Below, one piece after another: positions 16,802 through 26,229 of a stretch of DNA of 34,617 bases. Where the stretch lies: the NCBI GenBank assembly GCA_013002405.1, contig JABDKA010000111.1, forward strand, positions 1 through 34,617, given 5' to 3'. Below the pieces are notes generated by a model, which ran no database searches, was not told the origin of the DNA, and was given only the letters and a program-made list of their open reading frames with translations. This stretch comes from Sulfitobacter sp. GTDB taxonomy: Bacteria > Pseudomonadota > Alphaproteobacteria > Rhodobacterales > Rhodobacteraceae. The position numbers and the translations under genes were made by a program. Positions within the stretch are counted from its first letter, which is position 1; each line of letters begins with the position of its first letter.

Positions 16802-17644
16802 ATGGCCGACAAGAAAAAGGAAAAATCGGGCGGTGGTTTCGTCGAGACGATCAAGACGATCGTCTACGCGCTTTTGATCGCAGGCGTTTTCCGCACGCTG
16901 TTTTTCCAGCCTTTCTGGATCCCTTCAGGTTCGATGAAGGAAACGCTGCTGATCGGTGATTTCCTCTTTGTGAACAAGATGGCCTACGGCTATTCCTACG
17001 CCTCCTGTCCCAGTCTGATGATGCCTCGCTTCGGGATCGAAGTGGATGCCAAGGATATCTGCGGCTATTTCGATGGCGACAACACCCGCCTTTTCGGGAG
17101 CGAGCCGGAACGCGGCGATGTGGTTGTCTTCCGCCATCCGGTGTCCGGTCGTGACTATATCAAGCGGCTGGTGGGTATGCCGGGTGATACCATCCAGATG
17201 AAAGCCGGCGTGCTTCACATAAATGGCACGGCTGTAGCGCTCAAAGCTGACGGCCAGTTCGAAGAGGTTACCGGTCCGCAAGGGCCGCAGGGGCTAAGAC
17301 CGCGCTGTGAAAACGGTCCGGTGGGCGAGGGGGGTGCTTGCATCAAGAGCCGCCAGATCGAAACCTTGCCGAATGGGGTGTCCTACCCGATCCTTAATAT
17401 CGCCAACCAGCAGTCCGACCGCACCGGCATCTACCGGGTGCCAGAGGGGCACTATTTCTTTATGGGCGACAACCGCGACAACTCCGCCGACAGCCGCCTG
17501 GCGCAGCAGGCCGGTGGCGTGGGCTTCGTTCCCTTTGAAAACCTCATCGGACGGGCCGATCGGATCATGTTCAGCTCCGGCGGGCGCTCCATGCTCTTCT
17601 TCTGGACCTGGCGGAGTGACCGGTACTTCCAAGCGGTCGAATGA
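16802..17644 (+). CDS. lepB: Signal peptidase I
   Basis: Membrane-bound serine protease that removes Sec/Tat signal peptides. The 280 residues have one N-terminal membrane segment (about 14-36), catalytic S44 in [10 protein letters not shown], catalytic K121 in [12 protein letters not shown], and the [11 protein letters not shown] box near residues 222-232. A GTG at 16793 is also in frame; the ATG at 16802 is preferred for its MADKKKEK start. Upstream of rnc with an ATGA overlap, a widely conserved order. Confidence 0.96.
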   Translation: MADKKKEKSGGGFVETIKTIVYALLIAGVFRTLFFQPFWIPSGSMKETLLIGDFLFVNKMAYGYSYASCPSLMMPRFGIEVDAKDICGYFDGDNTRLFGSEPERGDVVVFRHPVSGRDYIKRLVGMPGDTIQMKAGVLHINGTAVALKADGQFEEVTGPQGPQGLRPRCENGPVGEGGACIKSRQIETLPNGVSYPILNIANQQSDRTGIYRVPEGHYFFMGDNRDNSADSRLAQQAGGVGFVPFENLIGRADRIMFSSGGRSMLFFWTWRSDRYFQAVE

Positions 17645-18327
17645 AGCTGAGCGGGGATCTGAAGGCCTTCGAGGCGCGGATCGGGCATCAATTCGCCAAG
17701 CCGGAACTGCTGGTGCGCGCAGTCACCCATGCCTCCATGTCCTCGGCCAACCGCGATGACAATCAACGGCTTGAGTTCCTTGGCGACAGGGTGCTTGGTC
17801 TTGTGATGGCCGAGGCGCTGCTGGCCACGGATCGATCGGCTACCGAAGGCCAGCTTGCCCCCCGATTCAATGCGCTGGTGCGCAAGGAAACCTGCGCGGA
17901 TGTCGCACGGGAGTTCGACCTGGGGCAAGTCTTGAAGCTGGGACGGTCCGAAATGATCTCTGGCGGGCGGCGCAAGCAGGCGCTGCTGGGGGACGCGATA
18001 GAGGCGGTCATCGCCGCCGTCTACCTCGATGGTGGTTTCGGCGCAGCACGCGACTTGATTCTGCGCCTTTGGGGCAGCCGGATCGAACGGGTGGAGGAAG
18101 ATGCCCGTGATGCCAAGACCGCCTTGCAGGAATGGGCCCAGGCGCGCAAACTGCCGCCACCGGAATATTTGCAGACCGCGCGCAAGGGGCCGGACCACGC
18201 GCCCGTATTCACCATTGCCGCCCGGTTGGAAAACGGAAAAGAAGCGCAGGCGACGGCGCCGTCGAAACGCGCCGCCGAACAGGCCGCCGCACAGAAACTT
18301 CTGGCGCAACTGGAGAATAACGCATGA
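17641..18327 (+). CDS. rnc: Ribonuclease III
   Basis: Double-strand RNA endonuclease for rRNA processing and RNA turnover. The 228 residues contain the signature NQRLEFLGD (41-49) and the second acidic site in [16 protein letters not shown], then a C-terminal dsRNA-binding domain (about 155-225) ending with [13 protein letters not shown]. Coupled to lepB before it and era after it by ATGA overlaps. Confidence 0.97.
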   Translation: MKLSGDLKAFEARIGHQFAKPELLVRAVTHASMSSANRDDNQRLEFLGDRVLGLVMAEALLATDRSATEGQLAPRFNALVRKETCADVAREFDLGQVLKLGRSEMISGGRRKQALLGDAIEAVIAAVYLDGGFGAARDLILRLWGSRIERVEEDARDAKTALQEWAQARKLPPPEYLQTARKGPDHAPVFTIAARLENGKEAQATAPSKRAAEQAAAQKLLAQLENNA

Positions 18328-19232
18328 GCACCCGCGCCGGATTTGTCGCCCTGATCGGAGAGCCCAACGCGGGCAAATCCACTCTGCTGAACCGGATGGT
18401 GGGGGCCAAGGTTTCCATCGTGACCCACAAGGTTCAAACCACCCGCGCCCGCATCCGCGGCGTGGCGATGGAGGGGGAGAGTCAGATCGTCTTCGTTGAC
18501 ACGCCCGGCCTTTTCAAACCGCGCCGCAGGCTGGACCGGGCAATGGTGGCCGCGGCCTGGGGCGGTGCGGCGGATGCCGATATCATCGTCCTGCTGGTCG
18601 AGGCGCACCGAGGCGTAACCGAAGGGGTGGAGCGGATCCTCGAAGGGCTGGCTGACATCGGTGAAGGCCGCAAGGTGGCCCTGGCCATCAACAAGATCGA
18701 CAGGGTTGAGGCACCGGTCCTGCTGGGGCTGACCAAGGATCTCAATGACCGCTATCCCTTTGTTGAGACCTTCATGATTTCCGCCGAAAAGGGCCACGGA
18801 GTGGAGGCGCTGAGGGGCTGGCTCGCGCAGGAGCTGCCGGAAGGCCCCTGGCTTTATCCCGAGGATCAGATCGCCGATCTGCCGATGCGCATGATTGCAG
18901 CGGAGATGACACGCGAAAAGCTGACCCTGCGCCTGCACCAGGAACTGCCCTATCAGCTGACCGTCGAAACGGAGAACTGGGAGGAGCGCAAGGATGGCTC
19001 AGCCCGGATTGATCAGCTGGTCTACGTGATGCGCGACGGACACAAGGGGATCGTGCTGGGTCACAAGGGGGAGACGATCAAGGCCGTCAGCAAGGCCGCC
19101 CGCGAAGAGCTGGAAGAGTTTCTGGGCCGCAAAGTGCATCTGTTTTTACAGGTGAAAGTGCGGCCCAACTGGCTGGAAGAGGCGGAGCGCTATTCCGAAA
19201 TGGGGCTTGATTTCCGCGATGGGAATGGCTGA
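18324..19232 (+). CDS. era: GTPase Era
   Basis: Essential GTPase for 30S ribosomal subunit maturation. The 302 residues show G1 GEPNAGKST (12-20), G2 region QTTR, G3 DTPG (59-62), G4 NKID (123-126), and a C-terminal KH domain with GHKGETIK near residue 244. The complete lepB-rnc-era unit is present. Confidence 0.97.
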   Translation: MSTRAGFVALIGEPNAGKSTLLNRMVGAKVSIVTHKVQTTRARIRGVAMEGESQIVFVDTPGLFKPRRRLDRAMVAAAWGGAADADIIVLLVEAHRGVTEGVERILEGLADIGEGRKVALAINKIDRVEAPVLLGLTKDLNDRYPFVETFMISAEKGHGVEALRGWLAQELPEGPWLYPEDQIADLPMRMIAAEMTREKLTLRLHQELPYQLTVETENWEERKDGSARIDQLVYVMRDGHKGIVLGHKGETIKAVSKAAREELEEFLGRKVHLFLQVKVRPNWLEEAERYSEMGLDFRDGNG

Positions 19233-19313
19233 GCCAGGCCGCGTTGTCCCTGACCGGCGCGCAACCAGCGCGGTCCGATTGAGTGTATTTTGCAGGATGA
19301 AGCAGGAGCGGTT

Positions 19314-19643
19314 GTGCCCCGTCTGACAGCTCGGTTCTGGGTCGACGCCTATTTGGCCCGGTTGCGGGGGTTCGACATCCCGGCCTTCGTTGTCGCTCAC
19401 GGTGACGATACGGGCGGCGCAGTGTTGGTGAAGGTCTCGACCCTTGACGGGCAGGCGCGTGTCTTTCAGCGTTCCTTCGATCTGATGAGCGGGGAGCGGC
19501 GCTGGGTCGATCTGGCGACCGGGGCGGAGACGGAGGTGGACGAGGCGATCAGCCGTCAGCGCGGATTCGATCCCGATCTATGGGTGATCGAGGTGGAGGA
19601 TCGGCAGGGCCGCCATTTGCTGGATGAGGAGGGGCTGGCGTGA
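19314..19643 (+). CDS. DUF1491 family protein
   Basis: A 109-residue uncharacterised protein seen across alphaproteobacteria between era and recO. It begins [17 protein letters not shown] and contains the [17 protein letters not shown] and [16 protein letters not shown] blocks. The GTG at 19314 is chosen over the in-frame TTG at 19290 because AGGAG lies five bases before it. The stop overlaps recO as GTGA. No function is known. Confidence 0.85.
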   Translation: MPRLTARFWVDAYLARLRGFDIPAFVVAHGDDTGGAVLVKVSTLDGQARVFQRSFDLMSGERRWVDLATGAETEVDEAISRQRGFDPDLWVIEVEDRQGRHLLDEEGLA

Positions 19644-20368
19644 TCGAGTGGCGTGATGAAGGCATCCTGCTGTCGGCGCGCAAACACGGAGAAACCTCGG
19701 CCATCATCGAAGTCTTCACGCCGCAGCAGGGCCGTCACGTGGGTGTCGTACGCGGCGGGACCAGCCGAAAGGTCGCGCCGATCCTGCAGCCCGGTGCGCA
19801 GCTTGATGTTGCCTGGCGCGCGCGGCTGGAGGATCACATCGGCAGTTTTTCGGTAGAACCGGTGCGCAGTCGCGCCGCACTTGTGATGGGCGACCGGCTC
19901 GCGCTTGCGGGGTTAAATTCGGTTACGGCGCTCTTGGCCTTCTGTCTGCCGGAGCGCGAGGCCCATCCGTCCCTATATCGGCGCAGCGAGGCGCTACTGG
20001 ACCTCCTGGGGCAAAACGAGATCTGGCCGCTGGCCTACCTGCAGTGGGAAGTGAGCTTGTTGGAAGAGATGGGCTATGCTCTTGATCTCACCTCCTGCGC
20101 GGTGACCGGCGCGACGGAAGGGTTGATCTTTGTCTCACCCAAATCGGGCCGCGCTGTATCGGCCGAAGGCGCGGGCGACTGGGCAGAACGGCTCCTACCT
20201 TTACCGGACGTCCTGCGGGGGCAGGGTGAAGGGGCAGACGCCGAAATTGCCGAGGCCTTTCGCACAACGGGTTATTTCCTCGCGGCGCATCTTGCCGCCG
20301 ATCTGGGCGATAAGCCCCTGCCCGAGGCGCGGGCCCGGTTTGTTGCGACCTTCGAACGGCGACTTTGA
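19640..20368 (+). CDS. recO: DNA repair protein RecO
   Basis: RecFOR-pathway protein that loads RecA and anneals ssDNA. The 242 residues have the N-terminal OB fold ([22 protein letters not shown], shown in part as [11 protein letters not shown]) and a helical C-terminal part. The four-cysteine zinc finger found in many RecO proteins is not present: only one Cys remains in the region (LTSCAVTGA). The start is a GTG overlapping the DUF1491 stop, preceded by GAGGAGGGG. Confidence 0.93.
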   Translation: MIEWRDEGILLSARKHGETSAIIEVFTPQQGRHVGVVRGGTSRKVAPILQPGAQLDVAWRARLEDHIGSFSVEPVRSRAALVMGDRLALAGLNSVTALLAFCLPEREAHPSLYRRSEALLDLLGQNEIWPLAYLQWEVSLLEEMGYALDLTSCAVTGATEGLIFVSPKSGRAVSAEGAGDWAERLLPLPDVLRGQGEGADAEIAEAFRTTGYFLAAHLAADLGDKPLPEARARFVATFERRL

Positions 20369-20462
20369 CATGTCTGGATAGAGTTTGCCGTAAGGTTCGC
20401 CTGGCTTGACTGATTGTCCGTTCATCGCCGCCCTAACGGAGTGAGCGAAGCCGAAGAGTGAC

Positions 20463-21479
20463 TTAGCCGCCTTTCCCGGCATCAATGACGGACTGGGCGG
20501 CGTCCTGTACGGCCTGCTCAACCGGTCGGAAGGTCATTCCGAAAAGCGATCTGGCCCGGGCATTTGAGACATCCTGGCGCTGCCCGAGGGTTGGAACGAT
20601 TTGCCTGATGGTTGGATCGAACAGGGCCAGAATACGGACCAACGTGTCCGGCGCACGCCGGGTCACGACCTTTCGGGCCGGATAGGCCTCCGCAAGAACC
20701 TTTGAGATGTCCATGAACCACATGAAATCCGACACGGCAGCGATCCTCTTGCCGATGCTGTCGGGCCTGTCGATGGCGTTCACGTGGATATCTGCCACAT
20801 CGCGGACGTCGACAGTTGAAAATCCGATCTGTGGTACGGCTGGGTCTTTGGCCGCAAGGGCCCGTTCAATGACCCGAAGGGAGGTGCCGTAGTGGCGGTC
20901 CAGCGCGGGCCCCAGAATGAAGCCGGGGTTGATCACGGTCAGTGCGACATCGGGATGGTCTTTCACGAAATCCCAGGCGGCCTGCTCGGCAAGTGTTTTT
21001 GATTTGACATAGGGCGTCACGCCTCTGGCCGTCAGGTCGGTCCAGTCGCTCTCATTGATGGAGCCTTCGCCGCCCTGACCCGCGATGGCCGCCGTCGAAG
21101 AGGTCAGAACCACCCTTCCGATCTTCGCCTTTTCCGCAGCCTTCATGGCGCGCAGGGTACCATCCACCGCTGGGCGAATGACCTCCTGCTCATCTCTTGG
21201 CTGAGTAAGGGGAAAGGGGGAGGCGGTATGGACCAGGACATCCATGCCATCGCAGGCCTCATCCCATCCCGTATCTGACGATAGGTCGAGCGCAACGAAA
21301 CCGAGGTGATTGATTGTTTCGGGGTCCGTCAGGTGGGGGCGAACGGCCTCCCGCACCTCATCCGCACGGTCCATCGACCTGAGCGATCCGCGCACCTTGT
21401 GTCCGTCGTTCAAGAGGCGCAGCAGGATATGTTTGGCCAGAAAGCCGGTGACACCGGTGAGAAGGATGGATTGTGACAT
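20463..21479 (-). CDS. NAD(P)-dependent epimerase/dihydroflavonol-4-reductase-like extended SDR
   Basis: A 338-residue extended short-chain dehydrogenase. It has the nucleotide-binding TGVTGFLA (8-15), the S-Y-K set with S127/S128 in VVLTSSTAA and Y157-x3-K161 in PYVKSK, and DVRDVADIHV as in dihydroflavonol reductase-like aldehyde/ketone reductases. The substrate is probably a carbonyl compound but is not identifiable. GGAG precedes the ATG at 21479. It lies 40 bases after a TetR gene on the same strand, suggesting the regulator controls it. Confidence 0.85.
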   Translation of the reverse strand: MSQSILLTGVTGFLAKHILLRLLNDGHKVRGSLRSMDRADEVREAVRPHLTDPETINHLGFVALDLSSDTGWDEACDGMDVLVHTASPFPLTQPRDEQEVIRPAVDGTLRAMKAAEKAKIGRVVLTSSTAAIAGQGGEGSINESDWTDLTARGVTPYVKSKTLAEQAAWDFVKDHPDVALTVINPGFILGPALDRHYGTSLRVIERALAAKDPAVPQIGFSTVDVRDVADIHVNAIDRPDSIGKRIAAVSDFMWFMDISKVLAEAYPARKVVTRRAPDTLVRILALFDPTIRQIVPTLGQRQDVSNARARSLFGMTFRPVEQAVQDAAQSVIDAGKGG

Positions 21480-21519
21480 CAGATCTCCGCTCAAAACTGG
21501 CTCCAGTGCCAGGAAACCG

Positions 21520-22050
21520 CTATTCAGAAAGGGCCAGCACAGTATCGATCAGGGTGTCAAAGATCCTGAGTTGCCCCGCCGCTTCACTTGCGGGAAGACC
21601 CGGCAGGCCCGCCAGGGTTGCCTGCAGCGCGATGGCGAAATCGGCGTTGCCGAGGCCCAGTTCCCTTAACAGCAGTGAAATGTAGGTCAGCCGCTCTTCG
21701 TCGATCAGCTTCAGGGACTGGCCAACGCGAACATCGGTCCGACCCCAGATACGCAGGGCGATTTCGGTGTGATCCGAGAGGATATCGCGCCCCAATTGGC
21801 GGAGGCGCTGGTCGGGATTGCCGCCGGAGGCGACAGAGGCGGCCAGGGCGGCCAATGCCTCCTCACGCCATGTGTCGATCAGGGCCCCCTGAAAGGTCGG
21901 CACATCTTTGAAATGCCAGTAAAACGACCCCTTCGTCGTGCCTAATCGGCGCGCGAGGGGTTCGGCGGCCAAGGCTTGCGGCCCCAGGGCTGCAAGGGCT
22001 TCAAAACCAGCGGCGATCCATTTTTCCGGAGAGAGGCGCGGACGTGACAT
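21520..22050 (-). CDS. TetR/AcrR family transcriptional regulator
   Basis: 176 residues. The N-terminal TetR HTH includes LARRLGTTKGSFYWHFKD (about 31-48), the usual recognition-helix signature; the C-terminal helical domain binds an unknown ligand. No Shine-Dalgarno sequence is visible before the ATG at 22050; the bases just upstream read CCTCCTCC on the coding strand. It probably regulates itself and the SDR gene downstream. Confidence 0.88.
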   Translation of the reverse strand: MSRPRLSPEKWIAAGFEALAALGPQALAAEPLARRLGTTKGSFYWHFKDVPTFQGALIDTWREEALAALAASVASGGNPDQRLRQLGRDILSDHTEIALRIWGRTDVRVGQSLKLIDEERLTYISLLLRELGLGNADFAIALQATLAGLPGLPASEAAGQLRIFDTLIDTVLALSE

Positions 22051-22069
22051 GGAGGAGGCTTACGCCCTG

Positions 22070-22100
22070 AAAAAGAGGGAGGCAAGGCACGCCTCCCCCC
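22070..22100 (-). terminator. Intrinsic terminator after methylsuccinyl-CoA dehydrogenase
   Basis: On the minus strand GGGAGGC, a seven-base loop, GCCTCCC and then TCTTTTT. It lies between the stop of the acyl-CoA dehydrogenase and the TetR start, separating the two transcription units. Confidence 0.8.
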
Positions 22101-22113
22101 ATCGATAAAAAGC

Positions 22114-23805
22114 CTAGCCCAGAAGGCGGCGTGCGATCACTTGTGCCTGAATTTCAGCCGCTCCCTCAAAGATATTGAGGATGCGCGCGTCACAAAGCAC
22201 CCGGCTGATCTTGTACTCCAGTGCGAAGCCGTTGCCACCGTGAATCTGCAGGCCGTTGTCGGCCGCGGCCCAGGCCACCCGGGCCCCCAGCAGCTTGGCC
22301 ATACCGGCCTCAACGTCACAGCGGCGCCCCTCATCCTTCTCGAAGGCGGAGAAGTAGGTCAACTGCCGCGCCACCATGATTTCAACCGCCATCATTGCCA
22401 GTTTCGACGACACGCGGGGGAAGTTGATCAGGGATTTGCCGAACTGTTTGCGGTCCTGCGCGTACTGCATGGAGATGTCGAGCGCCGATTGTGCCACGCC
22501 GATAGCGCGCGCGGCGGTCTGGATGCGGGCCGATTCGAAGGTTTCCATCAATTGCTTGAAGCCCTTGCCCTCTTCTCCGCCCAGCAGGTTTTCACCGTCG
22601 ACGTGGAAATTGTCGAAGGCAAGCTCGTATTCTTTCATCCCGCGGTAGCCCAGCACCTCGATCTCACCGCCGGTCATGCCTGCGGTCGGGAAGGGATTTT
22701 CCTCAGTACCCGGGGTCTTTTCGGCCAGGAACATGGACAGGCCCTTGTAATCGCTCGTCTCAGGATCGGTCCGTGCCAGCAGCGTCATGATCTGCGTGCG
22801 GGTCGCGTGGGTGATCCAAGTCTTGTTGCCGGTGATCTTGTAATCGCCGTTCTCGTCCTTGACAGCGCGGGTGCGCAGCGATCCCAGATCGGAACCGGTG
22901 TTGGGCTCGGTAAAGACCGCCGTGGGCAGGGTTTCGGCGCTTGCCAGGCGTGGCAACCACTTTTCCTTCTGCTCCTGGGTGCCGCCCGCAATGATCAGCT
23001 CAGCCGCAATTTCGGACCGGGTGCCCAGCGAGCCGACACCGATGTAGCCGCGCGAGAGTTCCTCGGAGACGACGCACATGGACGCCTTGGAGAGGCCAAA
23101 ACCGCCGAATTCCTCGGGGATGGTGAGGCCGAAGACACCCATCTCGGCCAGTTCCTCAATCACCTCCATCGGGATCAGCTCATCCTTGAGATGCCACTCG
23201 TGCGCGTAGGGCTCGACCTTGTCGACGGCATAGCGGCGGAACTGTTCGCGGATCATCTCAAGCTCATCGTCGAGGCCGGTGGCGCCCACGGTAATCTCGG
23301 CGCTGCGTTCCTGCATCAGTTCTACAAGGCGTGTGCGGGCGTTCTGGGTGTTGCCGCCCTGGGTCAGGGCCATGACCGCGGGTTCCATCATGCCGCGCAT
23401 TTCTTCCTCGGACAGTCCCAGATCCTGCAGGCGCAGGATCTCTGCCTGGTTCATCTGGATGCCGCCATAGATCTGCCAGAGGTATTCACCAAAGGCGATC
23501 TGGTGGATCAACTGCTCAACCTCGCCGAACTTGCCTTCCCTATTCAGCGCCTCGGCCCATTTCTGCATCTGTTCAAGTGACTGCGCATAGGTGGCAAGCC
23601 AGGCCAGCCCGTGGGCGGCGGTCTGGTTCTCCTCGATCAGGTCCGCGGACACGCGACCGTCACGGCTGACCGTCTCGCGGACCCGCGCCTTAGCGGTTTC
23701 AAGAATCGCCATGACCGGGGCCACGGCTGCATCCGTCAGCTGAAGAAGATTGTCTAAAATGCTGGGCGCTTGCATTTGCGTCATGTCCTGACCGTCGTGT
23801 GCCAT
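22114..23805 (-). CDS. mcd: (2S)-methylsuccinyl-CoA dehydrogenase (ethylmalonyl-CoA pathway)
   Basis: A 563-residue FAD-dependent acyl-CoA dehydrogenase. The ACAD core (about 175-563) has the FAD/substrate signature TEPNTGSDLGSLRT, DRKQFGK, QIHGGNGFALEY, and the C-terminal IFEGAAEIQ region. It carries an extra ~170-residue helical N-terminal domain, starting near ILDNLLQLTDAAVAPVM, absent from ordinary ~390-residue ACADs. That layout is characteristic of methylsuccinyl-CoA dehydrogenase, which makes mesaconyl-(C1)-CoA in acetyl-CoA assimilation. The ATG at 23805 is preferred because AAGGG is nine bases before it; two further ATGs lie just upstream. The enzyme call rests on remembered family layout; a generic ACAD is the alternative. 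Confidence 0.85.
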   Translation of the reverse strand: MAHDGQDMTQMQAPSILDNLLQLTDAAVAPVMAILETAKARVRETVSRDGRVSADLIEENQTAAHGLAWLATYAQSLEQMQKWAEALNREGKFGEVEQLIHQIAFGEYLWQIYGGIQMNQAEILRLQDLGLSEEEMRGMMEPAVMALTQGGNTQNARTRLVELMQERSAEITVGATGLDDELEMIREQFRRYAVDKVEPYAHEWHLKDELIPMEVIEELAEMGVFGLTIPEEFGGFGLSKASMCVVSEELSRGYIGVGSLGTRSEIAAELIIAGGTQEQKEKWLPRLASAETLPTAVFTEPNTGSDLGSLRTRAVKDENGDYKITGNKTWITHATRTQIMTLLARTDPETSDYKGLSMFLAEKTPGTEENPFPTAGMTGGEIEVLGYRGMKEYELAFDNFHVDGENLLGGEEGKGFKQLMETFESARIQTAARAIGVAQSALDISMQYAQDRKQFGKSLINFPRVSSKLAMMAVEIMVARQLTYFSAFEKDEGRRCDVEAGMAKLLGARVAWAAADNGLQIHGGNGFALEYKISRVLCDARILNIFEGAAEIQAQVIARRLLG

Positions 23806-23950
23806 TATCATCATCCCTTTTGCTGTTGGCTAGCGGATAGCTTGTTTGCAGGTGCAGCACAACAAAGATACGTTTGACTGCGTCATTTTGTTCGATAATT
23901 ACGCGGCGGATTTAGCCGTGCAGTCCCCATCTGGGCTGGTATGTAGAGCC

Positions 23951-24715
23951 ATGACCACGCTTTTCCCCTTTCTCGATCCCTTATATTTCGTCAGTGCCCT
24001 GGTGGTGGCGCTTTGCGCGGGTTTCGTCAAAGGGGTCGTGGGATTTGCCATGCCGCTGGTTCTGATTTCGGGCCTCGGGACCTTTGTGGCGCCCGAGATT
24101 GCGCTGGCGGGGCTGATCATTCCGACACTGGTGAGCAACATGTGGCAATCCATGCGTCAGGGTCTTGCAGCCGCCTGGCAGTCCGTTCGCGTATTTTGGG
24201 TGTTTCTTGTGACCGGGGGCGTCACTCTGATCATTGCAGCGCAATTCGTCAGGATCATCTCGGAGAGTGCGATGCAGCTGACCATCGGTGTGCCGGTCGT
24301 GTTTTTCGCCTTGCTGCAGCTTTCCGGCTACCGGTTCCACATCACCCGCAAGACTTGGCGGATCGAGGCGGCAGTTGGCGGGCTTTCGGGTGTTTTGGGG
24401 GGGCTGTCAGGGGTCTGGGGACCGCCAACGGTCAGCTATCTCACGGCCCTCAACACCCCCAAGTATGACCAGATGCGAATCCAGGGCGTGATCTACGGCG
24501 CGGGATCCGTATTGCTCTTTGCCGCGCACCTGGGATCGGGCGTGCTGAGATCAGAGACCATAGCTTTTTCTCTGTCACTCGTGCCGCCCGCCCTGATCGG
24601 CATGTGGATCGGAGGGAAAGTGATGGACCGGATCGATCAGAACGTTTTCCGCCGGGCAACGCTGTTCGTGCTGCTGCTGGCGGGGCTGAATCTGATCCGC
24701 AGGGCGCTCTTCTAG
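23951..24715 (+). CDS. TauE/SafE family sulfite/organic anion exporter-like membrane protein
   Basis: A 254-residue protein with about seven to eight membrane segments. The two-repeat TauE/SafE (DUF81) pattern shows at the N-terminus (GFVKGVVGFAMPLVL) and again in the middle (GLSGVLGGLSGVWGPPTVSYL). Members export sulfite, sulfoacetate or related anions, or import acids; substrate here unknown. The ATG at 23951 is the first Met that gives a typical start; a frame extension to 23846 lacks support. It is divergent from mcd and overlaps the convergent XRE gene end by four bases. Confidence 0.82.
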   Translation: MTTLFPFLDPLYFVSALVVALCAGFVKGVVGFAMPLVLISGLGTFVAPEIALAGLIIPTLVSNMWQSMRQGLAAAWQSVRVFWVFLVTGGVTLIIAAQFVRIISESAMQLTIGVPVVFFALLQLSGYRFHITRKTWRIEAAVGGLSGVLGGLSGVWGPPTVSYLTALNTPKYDQMRIQGVIYGAGSVLLFAAHLGSGVLRSETIAFSLSLVPPALIGMWIGGKVMDRIDQNVFRRATLFVLLLAGLNLIRRALF

Positions 24716-25071
24716 CGCTGGCGCGAAACGGTCACGCCCGAGACGTCTTCGATGAAGGTGACGATGCGGTTCTTGATTGCGGCATCCTTGATTGCGGCAA
24801 GGGCCGAGACGATTTCCATCCCGGTATCTTGCTTGGGTTGATCGCCCGAAATCTGGTTCAACCCTTCGAAAAAGTAGCTTGGCGGGACATCCAGGGTTTC
24901 CGACAGCTCGAAAAGACGGCTTGCGGCGATACGGTTCGATCCAATTTCATATTTCTGGATCTGCTGGAACGACAGGTTGAGTTTGCGCGCGACGTCGGTC
25001 TGCGACATGCGGCGCAAGGTACGGATTTGTTTCAATTTCCGCCCTACGTGGGCGTCTACTGGATGTGCCAT
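24712..25071 (-). CDS. XRE-family HTH transcriptional regulator
   Basis: A 119-residue protein with one Cro/CI-type helix-turn-helix (about 9-65): VGRKLKQIRTLRRMSQTDVA, then SFQQIQKYEIGSNRI. A C-terminal tail of about 50 residues follows, probably for dimerisation. The type is common in Rhodobacterales. The ATG at 25071 is preceded by AGAGGTT at a suitable distance; an in-frame ATG at 25191 would add 40 unconserved residues. It is divergent from the LysR-HTH gene across an AT-rich gap that may hold its operator. Confidence 0.85.
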   Translation of the reverse strand: MAHPVDAHVGRKLKQIRTLRRMSQTDVARKLNLSFQQIQKYEIGSNRIAASRLFELSETLDVPPSYFFEGLNQISGDQPKQDTGMEIVSALAAIKDAAIKNRIVTFIEDVSGVTVSRQR

Positions 25072-25263
25072 CTGGATAACCTCTGATTGATACAGAAGTA
25101 ATCGCCAAGAACGCGAATCCATGCAATTGGCTACATATTTTCTATTTTGACGTGTAAATCGACCACCAATGTATGATCTATTTAACCGCAATGGGTGATA
25201 AATGTACTATCAATATATGTGATTCGGTTTGGGGGCGGGCCTTGGCAGCCTGAAGAAGAAACC

Positions 25264-26229
25264 TTGGAAAATCAAAACGCAGTAAATCGAACGATCGATC
25301 TCAAGTCAGCAGCCTTTCCGGCAAACACCAATGTATCGCCAGGCCTGTTGTTCGAGATGATACGTTCCTTCGTGACACTGGCCGCAACGTTGAACCTGAG
25401 CCACGCGGTCAAGGAACTTGGCAGCACGCGCCAGACTGTGCGCCGGCATATCGCCACCCTGGAAGAGGCGATGGGCGCGCCCCTGTTCTTCCTTGATGAT
25501 CGCCAGTATTTCCTGACCAGCGCGGGCGAAAATGCCTTGCCGGACGCGAAAGACATCCTTGCGCGCGGGACGACCTGGCTCAAGGGGCAGTCAAGCTCAA
25601 TCGGCCATCTACAGCATCTCAAGGCCCGCGTGGGAGACTGGGATTTCTACCAGGAGCAGCAACCGCTGGGGAAAATCTGGACGGATGAATCCGTGCTTTT
25701 GCGAGAGACCTTCAGGGCCTGGGCCATGTCCGCAGGTGAGATCGAGCACCCGAATTTCGCCCATGTGCGCCCCTATCTGATCATCTATCGTCAGGCCGAC
25801 GCCGGTTGGATCTGCGTTGAATTTGGCGAGAAGTCGGTCTACGTGAACTGGTTCGGCCGCGACTTCGCGCGCTCTTCTATCGGCCGACCCCTGGCCCAGA
25901 TGCCCGCAGGAGAAGAGTTTTCCCATCTCATCTATCAGGCTTTCGATGAGGTTCAGGCCACGCAAACCGCCCGCCTCGACCACGTCTTTACCCGCATGCC
26001 CCGTCTTGGCGCGGCCTCTCAGGTACCTGTTGCCTATCAGAGGTTGATCTTCAACGGGTTCTTCCCGGACCGAAGTCCGGCCGTGCTTTCCCTGATCATG
26101 CCGGTGGCGGATGTGGCGATTTCCGGGCTTGATCCGGAGAAGCTGGAAGCCCTCGATCCGGTTGAACCTATCCCCTTTGACGAGGAAGAGGCTCGATTCG
26201 AGAAATGCGCTAAGAAAGCGCTCGATTAA
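25264..26229 (+). CDS. LysR-type HTH protein with PAS-like C-terminal region
   Basis: About 321 residues. A LysR-type winged HTH spans roughly 28-90 (LNLSHAVKELGSTRQTVRRH, then GAPLFFLDD and LTSAGE). The rest does not look like the periplasmic-binding-type effector domain of LysR proteins. Residues ~195-295 (GRPLAQMP, VPVAYQRLIFNGFFPD, VLSLIMPV) instead resemble a PAS-type sensor pattern seen in alphaproteobacteria. The start is uncertain: no ATG precedes the HTH, and TTG at 25264 is chosen; GTG at 25195 would add 23 residues. The stop codon is overlapped by a CtrA-type site. Targets unknown. Confidence 0.7.
   Translation: MENQNAVNRTIDLKSAAFPANTNVSPGLLFEMIRSFVTLAATLNLSHAVKELGSTRQTVRRHIATLEEAMGAPLFFLDDRQYFLTSAGENALPDAKDILARGTTWLKGQSSSIGHLQHLKARVGDWDFYQEQQPLGKIWTDESVLLRETFRAWAMSAGEIEHPNFAHVRPYLIIYRQADAGWICVEFGEKSVYVNWFGRDFARSSIGRPLAQMPAGEEFSHLIYQAFDEVQATQTARLDHVFTRMPRLGAASQVPVAYQRLIFNGFFPDRSPAVLSLIMPVADVAISGLDPEKLEALDPVEPIPFDEEEARFEKCAKKALD

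Noticed and set aside
19243-19270. GC-rich imperfect hairpin after era
   Set aside because: The stem needs a bulge and is not followed by a T-run; too weak to call a terminator.
22141-23580. A 479-codon plus-strand open frame
   Set aside because: It lies wholly antisense to methylsuccinyl-CoA dehydrogenase, has no recognisable domain, and is the expected antisense shadow of GC-rich codon use.
25164-25336. CACCAATGTAT occurring at 25164-25174 and 25326-25336
   Set aside because: An 11-base direct repeat, but one copy is within coding sequence and there is no third copy; probably chance.
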